Assembly: GCA_963575745.1 (NCBI GenBank)
Contig: CAUYUJ010014604.1
Location: forward strand, 488,087 to 552,086
Length of the DNA: 64,000 nt
Direction of reading: 5' to 3'
Source: Prorocentrum cordatum
Lineage: Eukaryota > Sar > Dinophyceae > Prorocentrales > Prorocentraceae
Part shown: positions 45,051 to 57,779 of the stretch, one piece after another
How the letters are laid out: each line of letters starts with the position of its first letter
Numbering within the stretch: position 1 is the stretch's first letter
Made by a program: the position numbers and the translations under genes
The notes under the pieces: model-generated
The model's database searches: none
The model's input: only the letters and a program-made list of their open reading frames with translations
Told to the model about the DNA's origin: nothing

Positions 45051-45590
45051 TGGGGGGATCGAGGGGCATCGAGGAGGGTCGAGGGTCAGGGGGGGATCGA
45101 GGATCGAGGATAATGAGGAGTGTTGAGGAGGATCGAGTGTCGAGGAGGATCCAGATCCAGGAGGGTCGGGGGGGGCAGAGGATGGTCGAGGGTCCAGGGC
45201 CGAGGACCGGCGCGTGCGCATCGGGAGCGCCCTTGCCCTCGCCCCTTCGCGCCGGGAGCAGCGAAGGGGGGTGGTGACGAGGGCCGCCAGCCCCGATGGG
45301 CGAGGGCTCGCGCAGGATCGCGAGGGTCGAGGAGGATGCAGGAGGATCGGGGCTCGAGGGTCCTCGGAGCAGCGGCGGGGTGCGTGTGGGTGGGGGGCGA
45401 TATGACGAGCGCCGGGCCACCCCGAGGGTCAGGGCTCGCAGAGTGTCGAGGAGGGTCGAAGAGTCGAGGGGTCGAGTGGTCGAGGGCCAGCTATTGGCGC
45501 GGGCTCGTCGGGAGAGCCCTCAGAGCGGTGGAGGGCGGGACGACGGCGTCGGCCGCCCAGAGGGGCCGATGATGGAGCCGGGGAGCGTCA
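45050..45590. repeat. GAGGATCGAGG-type repeat, block 1
   Basis: Irregular GAGGRTCGAGG/GGGTCGAGG units. The segment CGAGGGTCCTCGGAGCAG.GGCGGGGTG at about 45,355-45,383 recurs at about 46,212-46,238. Confidence 0.7.
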
Positions 45591-46149
45591 GCTGCCCGAT
45601 CCAGTGAAGGCAACAACGCTTGAGATCACTGCAGCAACAACACGTACTCTCGTTTTTGCTTGTTTGTTTGTTTGCTTGATTTTTGGTGTGTTTTTTGCTC
45701 TCGGTGATTTTCGCTTTCAGGGTCGAGTCGCAGGGCGTCAGCTGTCCACCTCACTGATCTTGGATGGCCTGGCCAATCCTGGGCCAGAGCGGGTGTACGG
45801 CAGGTTCGCGCCGCATCGTCGCGGCGGCGACCCCAGCGCTGGCATTCAAGGCTGAACGCCACTGGCGGCCTGGGGTCGGCAGGCATCTCGCGGTCTGCGC
45901 TAGCGGAAAGCCGCGGCCGTTGAGGGTTGAGCGGCTCCACGCGGTGGCGGAAACCAGCGCGTGCGTCGTCACGACACGAACCTGTTGCACATGCCGCCCC
46001 CGGCTGCGCCAGGAGGGTGTGCACATCGATCTTGGTCCCAGGGAAGGATCCTGGCCAGGATCGGTGATGTGGACAGTCGACCTCCTCCGACCCTCTCACT
46101 CGTGGCAGCAAGAGGGGGGGCGAGCATCGTCCACCTCGATGGTATGGGG
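45591..46149. other. Unassigned; possible intron end at 45,720
   Basis: A T-rich stretch with TTTTCGCTTTCAG ends at about 45,720 and looks like a splice acceptor. The following 400 bases have open frames but no domain that I can name. Confidence 0.3.
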
Positions 46150-46350
46150 TTAGCGAGGTTCGAGGAGGATCGCGAGGATCGAGGAGGCTCGAGGATCGAG
46201 GAGGATCGAGGTTCGAGGGCCCTCGGAGCAGTGACGGGGTGTGGTGACCAGCGTCGGCCGCCTCGAGGAACTGAAGATTGTGGAGGATCGATGATTCTGA
46301 GGGTCGACGATCGAGGCTCGAGGAGTACTGTAAACCCACGGTGTAGCTCA
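46150..46350. repeat. GAGGATCGAGG-type repeat, block 2
   Basis: The same unit family as block 1, including the shared CCTCGGAGCAGTGACGGGGTG segment. Confidence 0.7.
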
Positions 46351-46660
46351 GACCCCCCCTCACGTTGCTGCTGCTCCTTCTCATTCTCACCCCTTTCCCC
46401 CTCCCCCAGCCCCCCTCCTCCTCCTCCGCTCCTCCTCCTCAGGCCTAGTATTCTTGCTGTGCTTGCTCGGAGTTGTTCCCAACCGTCTTTGTCCTTTGCC
46501 GTTCGTCTCTTCTCCTCCCCCTGCCCCTCCTCCCCTTTTTCCTGTTTGCCTCATGCTACGTGCACTGCCCCCTCCTCTTCCTCTTCCTTGTCCCCTATTC
46601 TCCCTGCTCCTCCTCCCCCCGGTCCTCCTCCTCCCCCTCCCCTTCCCCCTGTGAATAGAA
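46351..46660. other. Pyrimidine-rich stretch
   Basis: CTCCTCCTCCCC-type sequence without a supported gene. It precedes the retroelement. Confidence 0.5.
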
Positions 46661-46905
46661 CCCGTGTAATACCCTCATATAATACTCTTTATCCTCACCT
46701 CTCCTGCGCCTGGCCGTTTGGGCTCAGGTATTGGGACATATCGATCAGACCTTTGATCGTGCAGGAGGGAAAGACATCCATCTATCCCTCCTTCCCTCTA
46801 CCAACGGATTATGTACCCTTGTACTTCAACCCCGTACACAGGTTATCAACCCTTTAAAGCTCACTGTTCATCGAACCCCGCGTCGCGATCTCGCACGCGG
46901 CCTCG

Positions 46906-49900
46906 ATGGAACCCAAGCGGCGCATGCGCCGTAAGGGGCCCATCGGGGCCTCGCGTCCGAGCTCTCCGACGGCGCGACGGCTCGGTGATGAGTTGGAGAG
47001 CCTTAGTGCGGACTGTGTTGGTGTCCCAGGTACCCCCCCCCAGCTCCGACGGACCCGAGGCGCGTCTAGCTGCTGAACTTCACCGCAGCGCCGCCCGCGG
47101 GGGGGCAGGAGAAGGAGTAGGAACAGGTAGGAAGGAGTTCCACACGCCTACCTTCGATCCTCCATCTCCTCCTCAGTCGGGAGCAATCCCAACTGCGTCA
47201 GGCGAAAGCCTCACTGGTCCTGATACTCCAGGGCGCTTTCGCGCTAACCGCCGATGGACCTCAGGTGCTGGTACCCCCAGCCCTGCGACCGTTCCTGTTG
47301 CGGAGCACGTAGCCACCATCGAGGAACTCAGTAGACCAGTGGCGGCGCAGCCGCGGACGCAGTATCCCAAGGTATCATCGGATGAGACACCACGCACACA
47401 CGCGGTCCTAGTCGCAGCTCGTCCGCGCGCAACCGTCGTGGGGCCCCAGGCCCATGCGGCGAGAGTAGGTCGAGCCCGCGTACAGCCTCTCAGAGGCCAA
47501 GCGCTCCTCGCGAGAGGGGGCAGAGGGAAGCCTATGCTCCCCACCTCTCCATCTCAGACGACCAGCTGGCGGAAACGTCCGCCGCAGGTGAAATAGCTGA
47601 GCTCAGAGACCAGGTTGAAACCTTCGTGCCCAGGCAATACTCTGGACTACTGCAGAGCGTTCAGACGAACGCTGCCAATGCTGCAGCCATACGCCAAGAT
47701 CTTGACGGCGCCTTAGGGATCATTGATTCCAGGATCGCCGAAGATCGACGCACCATAGGTGAACTGCAGTGCCAGGTTGATCGTGAGGCGTCACACTCAG
47801 GTGAACGAACGGCGATGGTCGAAAACCTGCGCAACTACCTTGTGCAGATGGAGCAACAGCTTGTGCTCGTTCGCGACACAGGCGTTTCAGCAGTCAGGAT
47901 CCTACACGATGAGATTCACGACCAGCTCCGCAACCGACCAACACCAGCCGAGGCCACCGACCTTGGCGACGTTCAGTCTCAGACCAATGATCTTCGACCC
48001 CACATAGACCACACTACGGCGACGCTTCGCAACGAAGCACGCACCAACTCGTCGAACCTGATCGACATGTTGCAGCGTACTGAGAGAGTCATCGCTCAAA
48101 AGCTTGATTCGACCAACGCTGTCGCGCGGCCACTCGCTAACCGGATCTCTGAAATCGCGCAGCGCTTTCCTGGTGTACAGGACGCCCTGGCAGAGTTGCG
48201 TGTCGGACGAGCCCAGACTGGCCAGCTGGATTCTCCCCCCACGGTTTACGATTTCGCCCGCCTCACTGACAGGTTGCAGGAGGTGCGGATCACACGCAGT
48301 TGGAGCTCTCCCAGGTTATTCGTGAGAGAGATACTGAGAAGGTACGTGTTGAGGGGCGCCTCGCACGTCTGGAAAGCGAGCTGGAGGCACAGGGCGCCCG
48401 TCTCCGAGCCTACGAGCAACGACTTGATCGGTACTCACAGCGTTCTCGGGATACTGATGAGTACACACGCCAAAAGGTGGCCCAAATACACGAAGACATG
48501 ACGAGCTGGACGAATCAGCTGATCGACCACACCAACGACACCAGTCTCCACCTTCGACCTGCAACCGACCTGCACAGGCCGACGGCAGCGTCCGCCGAAG
48601 CACCACAAGCTTCTGCAGGACAACAACGACGTACGTCACCAGGAGCAGCCTCCGCGGCAGCTTCTGCACAGACACGCCATGTGTCTCTTGTGCGCACAGA
48701 ACCGACTACTGACGGTGTACCGATACCCTCACAACCATTGTCTGCGGTTTCGGTCAATACTACTACTCCTATCAAGGAGTCAGACACCGTCCAAGTCCCT
48801 GTCTTGCCTAAGATTACACAGCTGCTCGAGTGGCAGCAAAAGGTGCGGAAGAACTTTGGCGCTGCCTCAGGGCGACCATCCAAAGCATATGCCTTCCTAT
48901 GCGTGGCTGAACAGCCCGAGTGTACCTTCGAGGACTTACAAGACAGTTGAGATTTTGAGAGCATCGATTGCAAACTCGCTACCGCTCTGAGCGACATCTT
49001 ATCCTCAGATTTGCGCTACCAAATCAGGCCCATCGAAACCAGAGAGCACAAAGCAGGACGCATGCTCAGAGGACGCCAGATATACTGGCACATCCTACAG
49101 TCCTACAAAGTGACAGAGGTTGATGACGACCTACACGACTTCGAGCGCCTTAAAGAACTGAGGGTGAGAGATGAAGATTTGCAACGTTTCATTACTGACT
49201 GGGACGCTTTACTATTGGAGTGCCGAGAAGCACCCGATCCAAAGATCTTGGAATCTCTGTTTCGTACACAGATTCGGAGACATGCCTGGATGAAACAAGA
49301 CATGTACGAGTACCAGCGCATGAAGATCAGCGACCCGAGTCGTGCCCATGATTGGCTCCGACAGCGCGTGCTGGACGTACCGGAGCTCAAACAATTGGAG
49401 AAAAATCAGAATAAGTTACGGTACGAACATGAGACACGTTCTCAAGTCAATGTGTGCGCTGCCTGGAAGAAAGGCAATTGTCGCAATGGTGAACGATGCA
49501 AGGCTTTGCATACGTATTCCAGGGATTGGAAGAACAACAAATCTTCCAGAGCATCGACAGCTGGCGGCAACTCCCGCCGCAGCGTGTCAACTCCTGCGAA
49601 CCACAAGAAGCCAGCATCGAAACCATTTTGCTTCGAGTTCGCCAAGCGCAACACATGCGCCAGAGGCGACAAGTGCAACTTTCCACACGTTGCACAGTGT
49701 AAAGACTTCGCACAGAATAAGTGCCCCAAGGGCGACACATGCAAATGCGCTCATCTTACACCTGGTGCGAAGACTCCCGAGCGAAGCCCGAGTCGACCAC
49801 GGACCTCCAGTCAGGATAGTCGTGGCCGATCACCATCCCGCGGATCAGGAAGCCAACGTTCTTTACAACGCGGGGGGTTCCGCTACGCAAACGACTCGCG

Positions 49901-49990
49901 CCATGGACGTGACAACCGACGCCGATGCGACCGATCTCGTTCAACCTCCAGGAGGTCCCCAGACTCCTCGCAGTCAATCGAGAAGTCGAT
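46906..49990 (+). CDS. gag: Gag with coiled coil and three CCCH zinc fingers
   Basis: A likely start is ATG 46,906 (MEPKRRMRRKGPIGASR). The frame changes at a run of nine C (47,033-47,041), again near a G-run at about 47,516, and near 48,255-48,300. TGA at 48,948-48,950 interrupts it, but the same frame resumes at once (DFESIDCKLATALSDILS). The 47,600-48,550 part is rich in heptad-like Leu/Gln/Glu (VENLRNYLVQMEQQLVLVRD; RLARLESELEAQGARLRAYE) and fits a coiled coil. Then a capsid-like helical part follows (49,011-49,440). Three C-x7/8-C-x5-C-x3-H fingers occupy 49,455-49,511, 49,629-49,688 and 49,698-49,754. They would bind the RNA genome in place of the usual CCHC knuckle. A Ser/Arg/Pro-rich tail leads into Pol. 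Confidence 0.7.
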
Positions 49991-52900
49991 ACGACAGATC
50001 TTCGAGATCTACCTCCCGAGGACGAGACAACCGTGGCGGCGTACGTGGCGGCCCACGCGGCCGTGATATATCATATGGTAGTGACAAAGGACGTGGCAGA
50101 CGTTCCCCGAGCCGTGGTTCGTCCCGTGGTTCTCCCCACGCCAGAGCACGTTCTCCTGCCAACTATCGACGTTCACGCCGTTCCGACCGCAGTTGCGTCA
50201 TTCGTGATAAGACCCTCATGGCCAACACTAAGGTCACTACGACATCTACCAAAACACGCCGTCGGATACGCTTCGACACACGTAATGTGGAATACTACTT
50301 GCATACCGTATCTGGCAGGGCCAGATTGGACAAGTGGAAGGAGATGCCGAACGAGGGTGACATTGTCAATGTACCAGACCCGCTACCACAACGATGGTGG
50401 GATCAAAGTGCAGACGCTCTACGAGAATGTCAAAAAGAGGCACAACTGTGGTACAAAGATCTATATGACTATCGACACAACAAGGAGTCGGTGGTCACAC
50501 CAACTGCGACCCGAGAATACGATGACGCTGTCAAGCAGTCATCAAAGACAGCCCAGACGAAGACAACGACGATGCAAGTCGACCCGCCACGATCGACCGC
50601 TGCATTGACACGATCTTGGGTTCTCGACAGTGGTTCTGCGCATCATATTCAGGGTAAACACGAACTGACGCAGACCGAATCGGATCGCATATCTGTGCGC
50701 GAAGAGAATATTCTGGAAACCGCCAATGGTGATCGTACTGTCAACGAGCACTACGACATACGGCTACCCGAGGTTGGCTTACATAGTTCAGCCCTTGCCT
50801 TGCCAGACTGTCCATCTTTACTATCAGTTGGGAAACTGATTGAGGTTGATGGCTTTCGGCAGCTCTGGGGTCCTGAGCTGGGCTACTTGCTTCAGGATCC
50901 GGGGGGCAATGGTGCAATATTCCAGTCAACAATAGAGTTCCAGAATTACGACTCGACGACCTGACACTGATACCACCACCACGTCTATGCACTTCGTCAG
51001 CGCCCCGACGTCGTCAGCGCAAGCGTTCATCCGCCCGCTGCAACGACATATGTTGGTGCTGCAAAACTACAGAGCAGTCAATAACTGCAGATGAGCTACG
51101 GCCCCACATAGGGACCTGCCCCAAGAGACTACATGTCGGCGAGGGAGGAGGAGCACGGACCGCCACGGTCGAATAACCTCCCGACACAAATAACGCCGAG
51201 CCTAGCGTGGACACACCCACCGACTCGACTACGTCTCAGACGCAGTGTTCTCCTCCAACATGCGGGGGGCTAGCAGATACAGCCCAAGCAGATGCCGACA
51301 TATCGACGGAGACGCTCACACTAGTGCACCACGACAGTGATCGCGTTCTTCCAAGCAGACAGAAGAAACCGATAGACCCGATGCATTACATGACCCACGG
51401 TCCAAAACATCCTGACTGTGAGATTTCTTCTCGCACGATGGCGCAGAATGCTCCGTGTCGACGACAGCGCAAACCACATCCACCGGCAGACCCCACCGAC
51501 GAGGATGCAGCCTACGAAGCTTTTATCCCGAAGAAGTTTGGGGAAGCTCTGACCGCCGACCATATCGTCTCGGCCAAAGACGATGCCGCAGACAAGCACG
51601 GCGACGGCGACAAGTATGCACTTGTTGTCCTGGATAGATACACCGGCATCTTCATGGCTTACCCAGCACTACACAAAGACGCAGCTACCACAAAGGCATC
51701 CTTTCAACAGTTCATCGCTGCGAACGATGAGGTGAAGCATATATATACAGACAACTCTGGAGAGCTTCAGAAGGCTTGCCGCCAACTGGGATGGAGACAT
51801 GACACTAGTACGCCGCATCGTCCGCAAACGAATGGATTGATCGAGCGCATCGTCAAGATCGTCATTCTCGGTGCGAGAGCTGTGTTGCATATGTCTGGTC
51901 TGGGACATGAATGGTGGAAAGAGGCCATGCAAGCTTTTTGCTGTGGACATAATTTTGTGCATGCATCCACGGGCGTTGCTGCCCTCAGCGAGGAACATGT
52001 CGATAATACAGCTCATGAAATACGTTTTGGTGAGAGTTTTCCCGGGCACTGCATTCCATTTGGTGCTCGGATCTTCTGGAAATGCCTCAGCCCCGAGATT
52101 AATAACGAGACTGCAAAGTTCAAAGAAAATACTCGGGAAGGGTTATTCATGGGTTACAATTCGCATTCTGGTGGACGATGGTTAGGTTACTATCTTGTCT
52201 TGGACACGGCTACGTACGCCAAGAACCCCGACGGGGAACTGTGTCGCGTGCACAGAGTCAAAGACATCATCATCCCTGATGGCAAGTTCACCTACCCAGT
52301 AAAAGAAGGTACTCTGCGACACTACAACCCTGAGGCACACGACGAGGTCAAGGCATCTACCTCTCGCCCCTTGGGCGACAAACCAATGCCTGATCCTCCA
52401 CTTTCCTACCCTAAAGAATGGGATGACCCATCTATGATGACAACGGAAGACAACACCGCTGATATCCACGCATCGGCCTCTGAAGTTGCTGCACCAGCGC
52501 CTCAGCCCGACTACTGGGAACAGCGCGGATATTGCGTCATCAGACATATACGTACTCCACGCAAGAAATTGTTCATTCCGACGGACGATGTCATGAACAT
52601 ACCTGTACCTGTTGATCAACTCGACGTGGCACGATATTTCAAGACGACTTCTACTTTTGAAGGAGAAAGTGACTTTCGCGATGTTTGGGGCGGTGTCAGC
52701 GCCAACGACCACAGGGAGTCGAGCGAGCCATGGGCCGGCCTGGTTCGATTCTATGAGCTTCCAAAAATAACGCCAGATGGCAAAATGGTGGTCCGTGGCC
52801 GCGAGACGCGTGTACAGACTACTACGCTTCCTGATCATTCTTCCCGAGCATTGGAAAACCTTATCTCGTGGACAACAGAAGAAAGGAATCGAGTACGCCG

Positions 52901-55719
52901 AAGACGTTAAACGAGCTCGTGAGATTCGTGACCGAGCTGCACTTCGTGTGTGGACAAGACAGGACAAACAGGCCAACAATTTCCGTGCCACTACAGCTGG
53001 CGGACCCACATGGAATATTGTGGAACGAAGGATTACGTACGATACTGACAACGGCGCGGTCATCCGCGACGAAAACGTCAAGGGCGCGACGAACAAAGAA
53101 ATTCTGTATGCGAAACTACCTGGTGGACCACGTGACATTACTACGGTGCTGTGCTACCGCCAAACCCCACGGCAGCACGCTGGAGAGGAACGTGCTTTGG
53201 TACTTGTGGATAGTGAGGGGGCCGACTTTGGGACCATGAGCCCGCTTATACGCCAGTTCACCCAGTCGGTAGCAATGCCCACTATGCCACGTGAGACGAC
53301 CTATACACCAACACACAGAGACAACATTCCCGATTCCTCATGGGCACGCCAGGCCCTAGTTACCAGAAATCTGAGTAAGAAAGAAGTTGCCGCATAACCA
53401 CGTGCACAGGAAGCCCTACGAAAAGAATACGAGCGACTGGAGAAGAAACAAACGTGGATGTTGGAGATTGTTGCAGAAAAAGCTGATATTGAGTCACAAG
53501 CTATTCGGACTGGGACGAAAGTTCATTTCTTCATTATCTTGGAGCTATCTTCAGTCAAACATGAGGAACTTCCACCTGATCTACGTAAATTCAAGGGCCG
53601 AGTGGTGGTTCAGGGCAATACAGGCAAAGATGAAACTGGTTTGGTCGCTATATTCGCCGACTCCGCTTCCAGTGCTTCGCATATTGAGGCTTCCAAACTT
53701 TGCGATGCTACTGCATTATTGCCACAATATGCGGGAGAACAAAGTGATGCACCTGGAGCCTACACGCAGGCATTACTATATGGCGACGGACGAATCGATC
53801 CAGTTGATACTTGGATTACCATACCCAAATGGCGCCAAACGGCATCCTGGTCAAAATGCAAAAAACCAGCGTGCCGATTACGATTGGCACTATACGGACA
53901 CCCTCTTGCAGGTGTCTTTTGGGAACGAAAGTGTCGCGCATGCTTGGGAAGTGTTGGTTTCGAGCCTATTCCAGGATGGGAATGCGTATGGAGACACAAC
54001 AAACTGGGACTGATACTTTCAGTATATGTGGACGACTTCAAATTAGCCGGACCAGCTAACAATCTACAAGCTGGCTGGGACTATATCCGCAAAAGCGGTA
54101 TTGACTTGGATCCACCTACTCCATACTCGCAATATCTTGGCTGTGGACAACAGGCATATGACGTACCGCAGAACATCTTCGACAAAAGAATGTCTACCAT
54201 GCGACCTATGTTGCCCGTGCACAGTGAGAAAGATTACAATACAGCCAAACAAGTTCGTGGAATTCGACATGACATGCTTGGTTTTACTGATCAGTGCATT
54301 GAGCGGTACCTGGAATGCGCTTCCAAGCGCGCCCAGGGGCCCGGGTCACGTCGGAAACGGTCCGACTCGCCGAGGACTTCGCGATCCAAATCGCCTGCAT
54401 CCCCCGGGTCGGTCGCCAGACCTACTAGCGTTCTCAACGCACGGCCGCGATCATCCAGCCCAGCAAGATCGGTCGATACACCATCTACTACAACAGAATC
54501 CATACCAGTCACATACGATGACCTACCTGACGCCGAAACCCCTGGCATCGAGGACACCTCCTTCACCGACTCCGATTACTCCGATGAGGGCATCCTTGGC
54601 CAGGACGCGGCGAGTGTACTGATGAAGATTCTCTACCTGGCACGTTGCTGTCGTTTCGATCTTCTACATCCAGTATGTATGCTAGCCAGAGAAATTACAA
54701 AATGGAATACCACGTGTGATAAACGTCTACATCGATTGATATGCTACATCATAACGACGCGTACACATTGTTTACACGGATGGATAGGCGATTCGTCAGA
54801 CAAGTTATCCATCATGCTCTTCACTGACGCCTCGTTCGCCGATTGCATTACATCCTCCAAGTCCACTGCCGGCGTCTTCGCCGCGCTTGTTGGACCTAAT
54901 ACGTTCTTCCCGGTCAACGCTGTGTGTAAGAAACAAGCGGTTGTATCGCACTCATCTACGGAATCCGAGATCGTTGCTCTTGACTCAGCACTACGACTGG
55001 AAGGACTACCAGTACTCTCATTCTGGGAAGCCGTGGTGGGAGTTGCCAACACATGCAAAGAGAAGAATACTTGCCTTGGCTGCCAGGGGCGCGTCGACAC
55101 GGCGACGTGTCCGACGTTGGCCGCCAAAAAGAGGCGCAAGCCATCGCCTCGCAAGGCACCCCCCACAAGGGAATCTTCTCCTAGCCGTAGGCAACTACCG
55201 CAGAAGACGGAGTTACCTACGCCTCCAAAGAGGCGTGCGATATCCCACGAGGGTACCGTATTGCACGTGGATCCAGAACCAGCTGAGGAGATCAGCTCTC
55301 CCAAAGTGCGTCTTATCGTCCTCGAGGATAACCAGGCCGTGATCAAAATTGTCCAAAAGGGACGTACACCAGCACTTCGTCATCTTCATCGTACTCATCG
55401 TATCAACCTGGATTGGATATCCGAGACATGCCAACTCGAACATATCGAGCTCAAATATGTAGGTACAAAAGAGCAGATTGCAGATATGATGACCAAACAC
55501 TTCGAGCCAAAGAAAGCAGACCTCTGGAGGGACCTCTTGGAACACTCGCTCATCTTTCCCGTTACCTCGGTACGATGTCCTCCAAAGAAACCGTGGAAAC
55601 CACTAAGAGGGCCTCGGAGGCCCGACGGTTTACCTCATGTTGCAGAACCTCCAAAACTGGATGGATGCCCGGAGGTATGCGAACTATTATTTACAGAGAA
55701 AGAAAGATGGGCGAGGTAG
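49930..55719 (+). CDS. pol: Copia Pol: protease, integrase, reverse transcriptase, RNase H
   Basis: Pol is one forward frame after Gag, preceded by an RS-rich linker. The protease motif SWVLDSGSAHHI has its DSG at 50,626-50,634. After a frame change near 50,955 and TAA 51,174-51,176, integrase follows. MTHGPKHPDCEISSR resembles the HHCC finger with the second Cys of CxxC replaced by Ser. The catalytic D, D and E are at 51,558, 51,750 and 51,843 (ADHIV, YTDNSGE, TNGLIER). Another frame change (about 52,780-52,900) and TAA 53,395-53,397 precede reverse transcriptase, where YVDD is at 54,025-54,036. RNase H shows FTDAS (54,826), TESEI (54,967) and EDNQAV (55,327), and KYVGTKEQIADMMTKHF ends the domain. 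Two basic Ser/Arg/Pro-rich insertions lie at about 54,325-54,480 and 55,060-55,250. TAG 55,717 ends it. The enzyme is probably inactive as sequenced. Confidence 0.85.
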
Positions 55720-57779
55720 GATCAGAATGTGGAATGCAGTGCGTTGGACATGCCAATCACGAGGGCATATGTGCATGTATGTACCACATTGGTGTACCCG
55801 CCGCAGCTACCGGTTCGCGCACACCTCGTTCGAGAGCCCGTTCCCCGCACGGTAGACAGCCCCGCCATCCTCCCTCACCTCCCCAGGATACAGAGAGGTC
55901 TAGGGCACTCCTTATGCGCCCGTACCGCAGCAATTTTACGACTCGAGCTACAAAGCTTACAGGCATCCTGTTCGCCGTGTGCGAGGCGCAAATAAGTGAG
56001 ATCGGTTCTAATCCCGATACCCCCATCCACGAGATGGAGCAGGCACAGCCGCTCCACATCATCGGCTGGCCCATCGGCTGCGACGCTGAGTACGACCCGA
56101 ACGCCAAGGACGACGACCGCGTGGGCTTCACGTACCATGCTCAAGCTGGTCGTCCTCGTGATCCTGATGATGGATATATATATATATATGTACATACATC
56201 AACGGCGCGCTGATCGCAGTGCAGATTTTGATCTCCGCGTGCCCGACGAATCCACTAGTCGAGAAGTTGCCCGCTCTGCGTCCGCCGACGTCAAGAGTTG
56301 GATCAGCGAGACTGGTGGATCAGTCGGCGGCGACGCCAACTACGAGTACAGCGCGATTACGGCTACACCATGGCTGTCTTTCATGAGGGCCATGTGCATG
56401 ATTTCCAGCCTCTTCACTCGTAACTCGTCTGTACAAGAAAGTGTTCGTGGTTTACATGATCATTTGAACGCAGTGATCCCAGGAGCGCACCGCAAGTGCC
56501 GGCCAATGGACCTCACGACGGTGATATTGAAGACGGAGTGGATGATGATTCGCAACGATTGGTCCAAAATTGGCAGTGCAGTACTGGGACAATACGCCGA
56601 GGACAGCGTTCAGGATACAACATACTACTATGGAAATGGTCTTTGTGCACCTTCTGATGTATACAGCAATGGATTGACAACTCCAAGCTATGCTCCTAAA
56701 CTTGAATTTGCAACGATCAAGTTACCCACGCGCCCACCTGGCTTAGCCAGGACATCAGATACTGCGGGACACATCGGCCACGGTGTTGAAGATAATCTTG
56801 TCACCGAAATGGGAGCATTTTCCGACATTAACCAGACAAGCAAATTCCGCTCAGCACATGGCTGACTGCACGCGGAGGCTTCGGAGGTATCGGATCATAC
56901 TCCAAGACGGTGGCAACGCCATCCGATCACCCAGACGGCTGGCAGGCAATACCAGAGCACGACGAGACTATGACGATTACTTATCGTTGGCAACCATACG
57001 ACGAGGGCTCTGCCTTCATTGGCGAGGCCCCTACTGAGGTTGACCCTGGTCTTACTCCTGGTCCTGATATTGACCCACTTGAGCTTGAACAAGCAAAGTA
57101 CAGCGCGTTTTGTGGTGGTCGGTTGGTTTCTACTCTTCTTTCAGACAACGGGTGGTACTCACTCGTACAGGAAGATTTGGGACTTCTATTGCATCGTGCC
57201 TTCGGTCCATCAGGGCACGCATACAAATGGACCAACTTGTACACCGATTCAACATGGATCATGCAGCCCAAGAAAGGGTCCAAGGGCGCCAAGCACAAGA
57301 AGTACCCAATTCACGGCATTGACGAGCTCAACAGTCCACGGAAGCGAGACCATCTCGCCAAAATATCAAATGTTGGTCTTGTACCGCTATTTATGCCGTG
57401 CCTCAATCGCGCGGAAGGCATGGGCGGCGCTACCCTCGAGCACTTGTCGACCATCATCCGCGACGACATCATGATGTGGGCATTCTCCTTTGGCAATTAC
57501 AAAGAATGGTTCAAACAGAACGACACGCCGATTGGCCAATATTGCATTCAATTGCCAGAGGCTGGTGGAGGCACCCGCTGTGGTATGGCAGAGCTCCGTG
57601 AACAGCGTACGCAGACACAGGAGAGCCGTACCACAGCTATTCTCAACAACCAGTTCGAGTCCACCCTCGAACAGCGCAACATGATCAAGATGATCCGCGA
57701 GGCCAGAGGCCTGATGGTATACAGCGACAGTGCCTCTATCAAAAGGTGGCGTGAGCTAAACGAGGTCATCTGGAATTAG
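55575..57779 (+). CDS. Retroelement ORF A, function unknown
   Basis: ATG 55,575 lies inside the end of pol in another frame, so the two overlap by 145 bases. The first part has a Cys/His cluster (CGMQCVGHANHEGICACMYH) and then a Ser/Arg/Pro-rich stretch (GSRTPRSRARSPHGRQPR). The frame changes at a (TA)n microsatellite near 56,175-56,190 and again near 56,855. TAG at 57,777-57,779 interrupts a frame that resumes without a gap as ORF B. The middle and end look globular (DANYEYSAITATPWLSFMRA; KYSAFCGGRLVSTLLSDNGW; RDDIMMWAFSFGNYKEWFKQ). I recognise no enzyme family. Position after pol is like the additional ORF of some plant copia elements, which is an analogy only. Confidence 0.55.

Noticed and set aside
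44133-45221. 362-codon Pro/Ser-rich frame on the - strand
   Set aside because: Most of it is the complement of (GGA)n and GAGGATCGAGG repeats.
46830-46860. Primer-binding-site-like GGTTATCAACCC before gag
   Set aside because: The similarity to tRNA 3' ends is weak, and no LTR end (CA) can be placed just before it.
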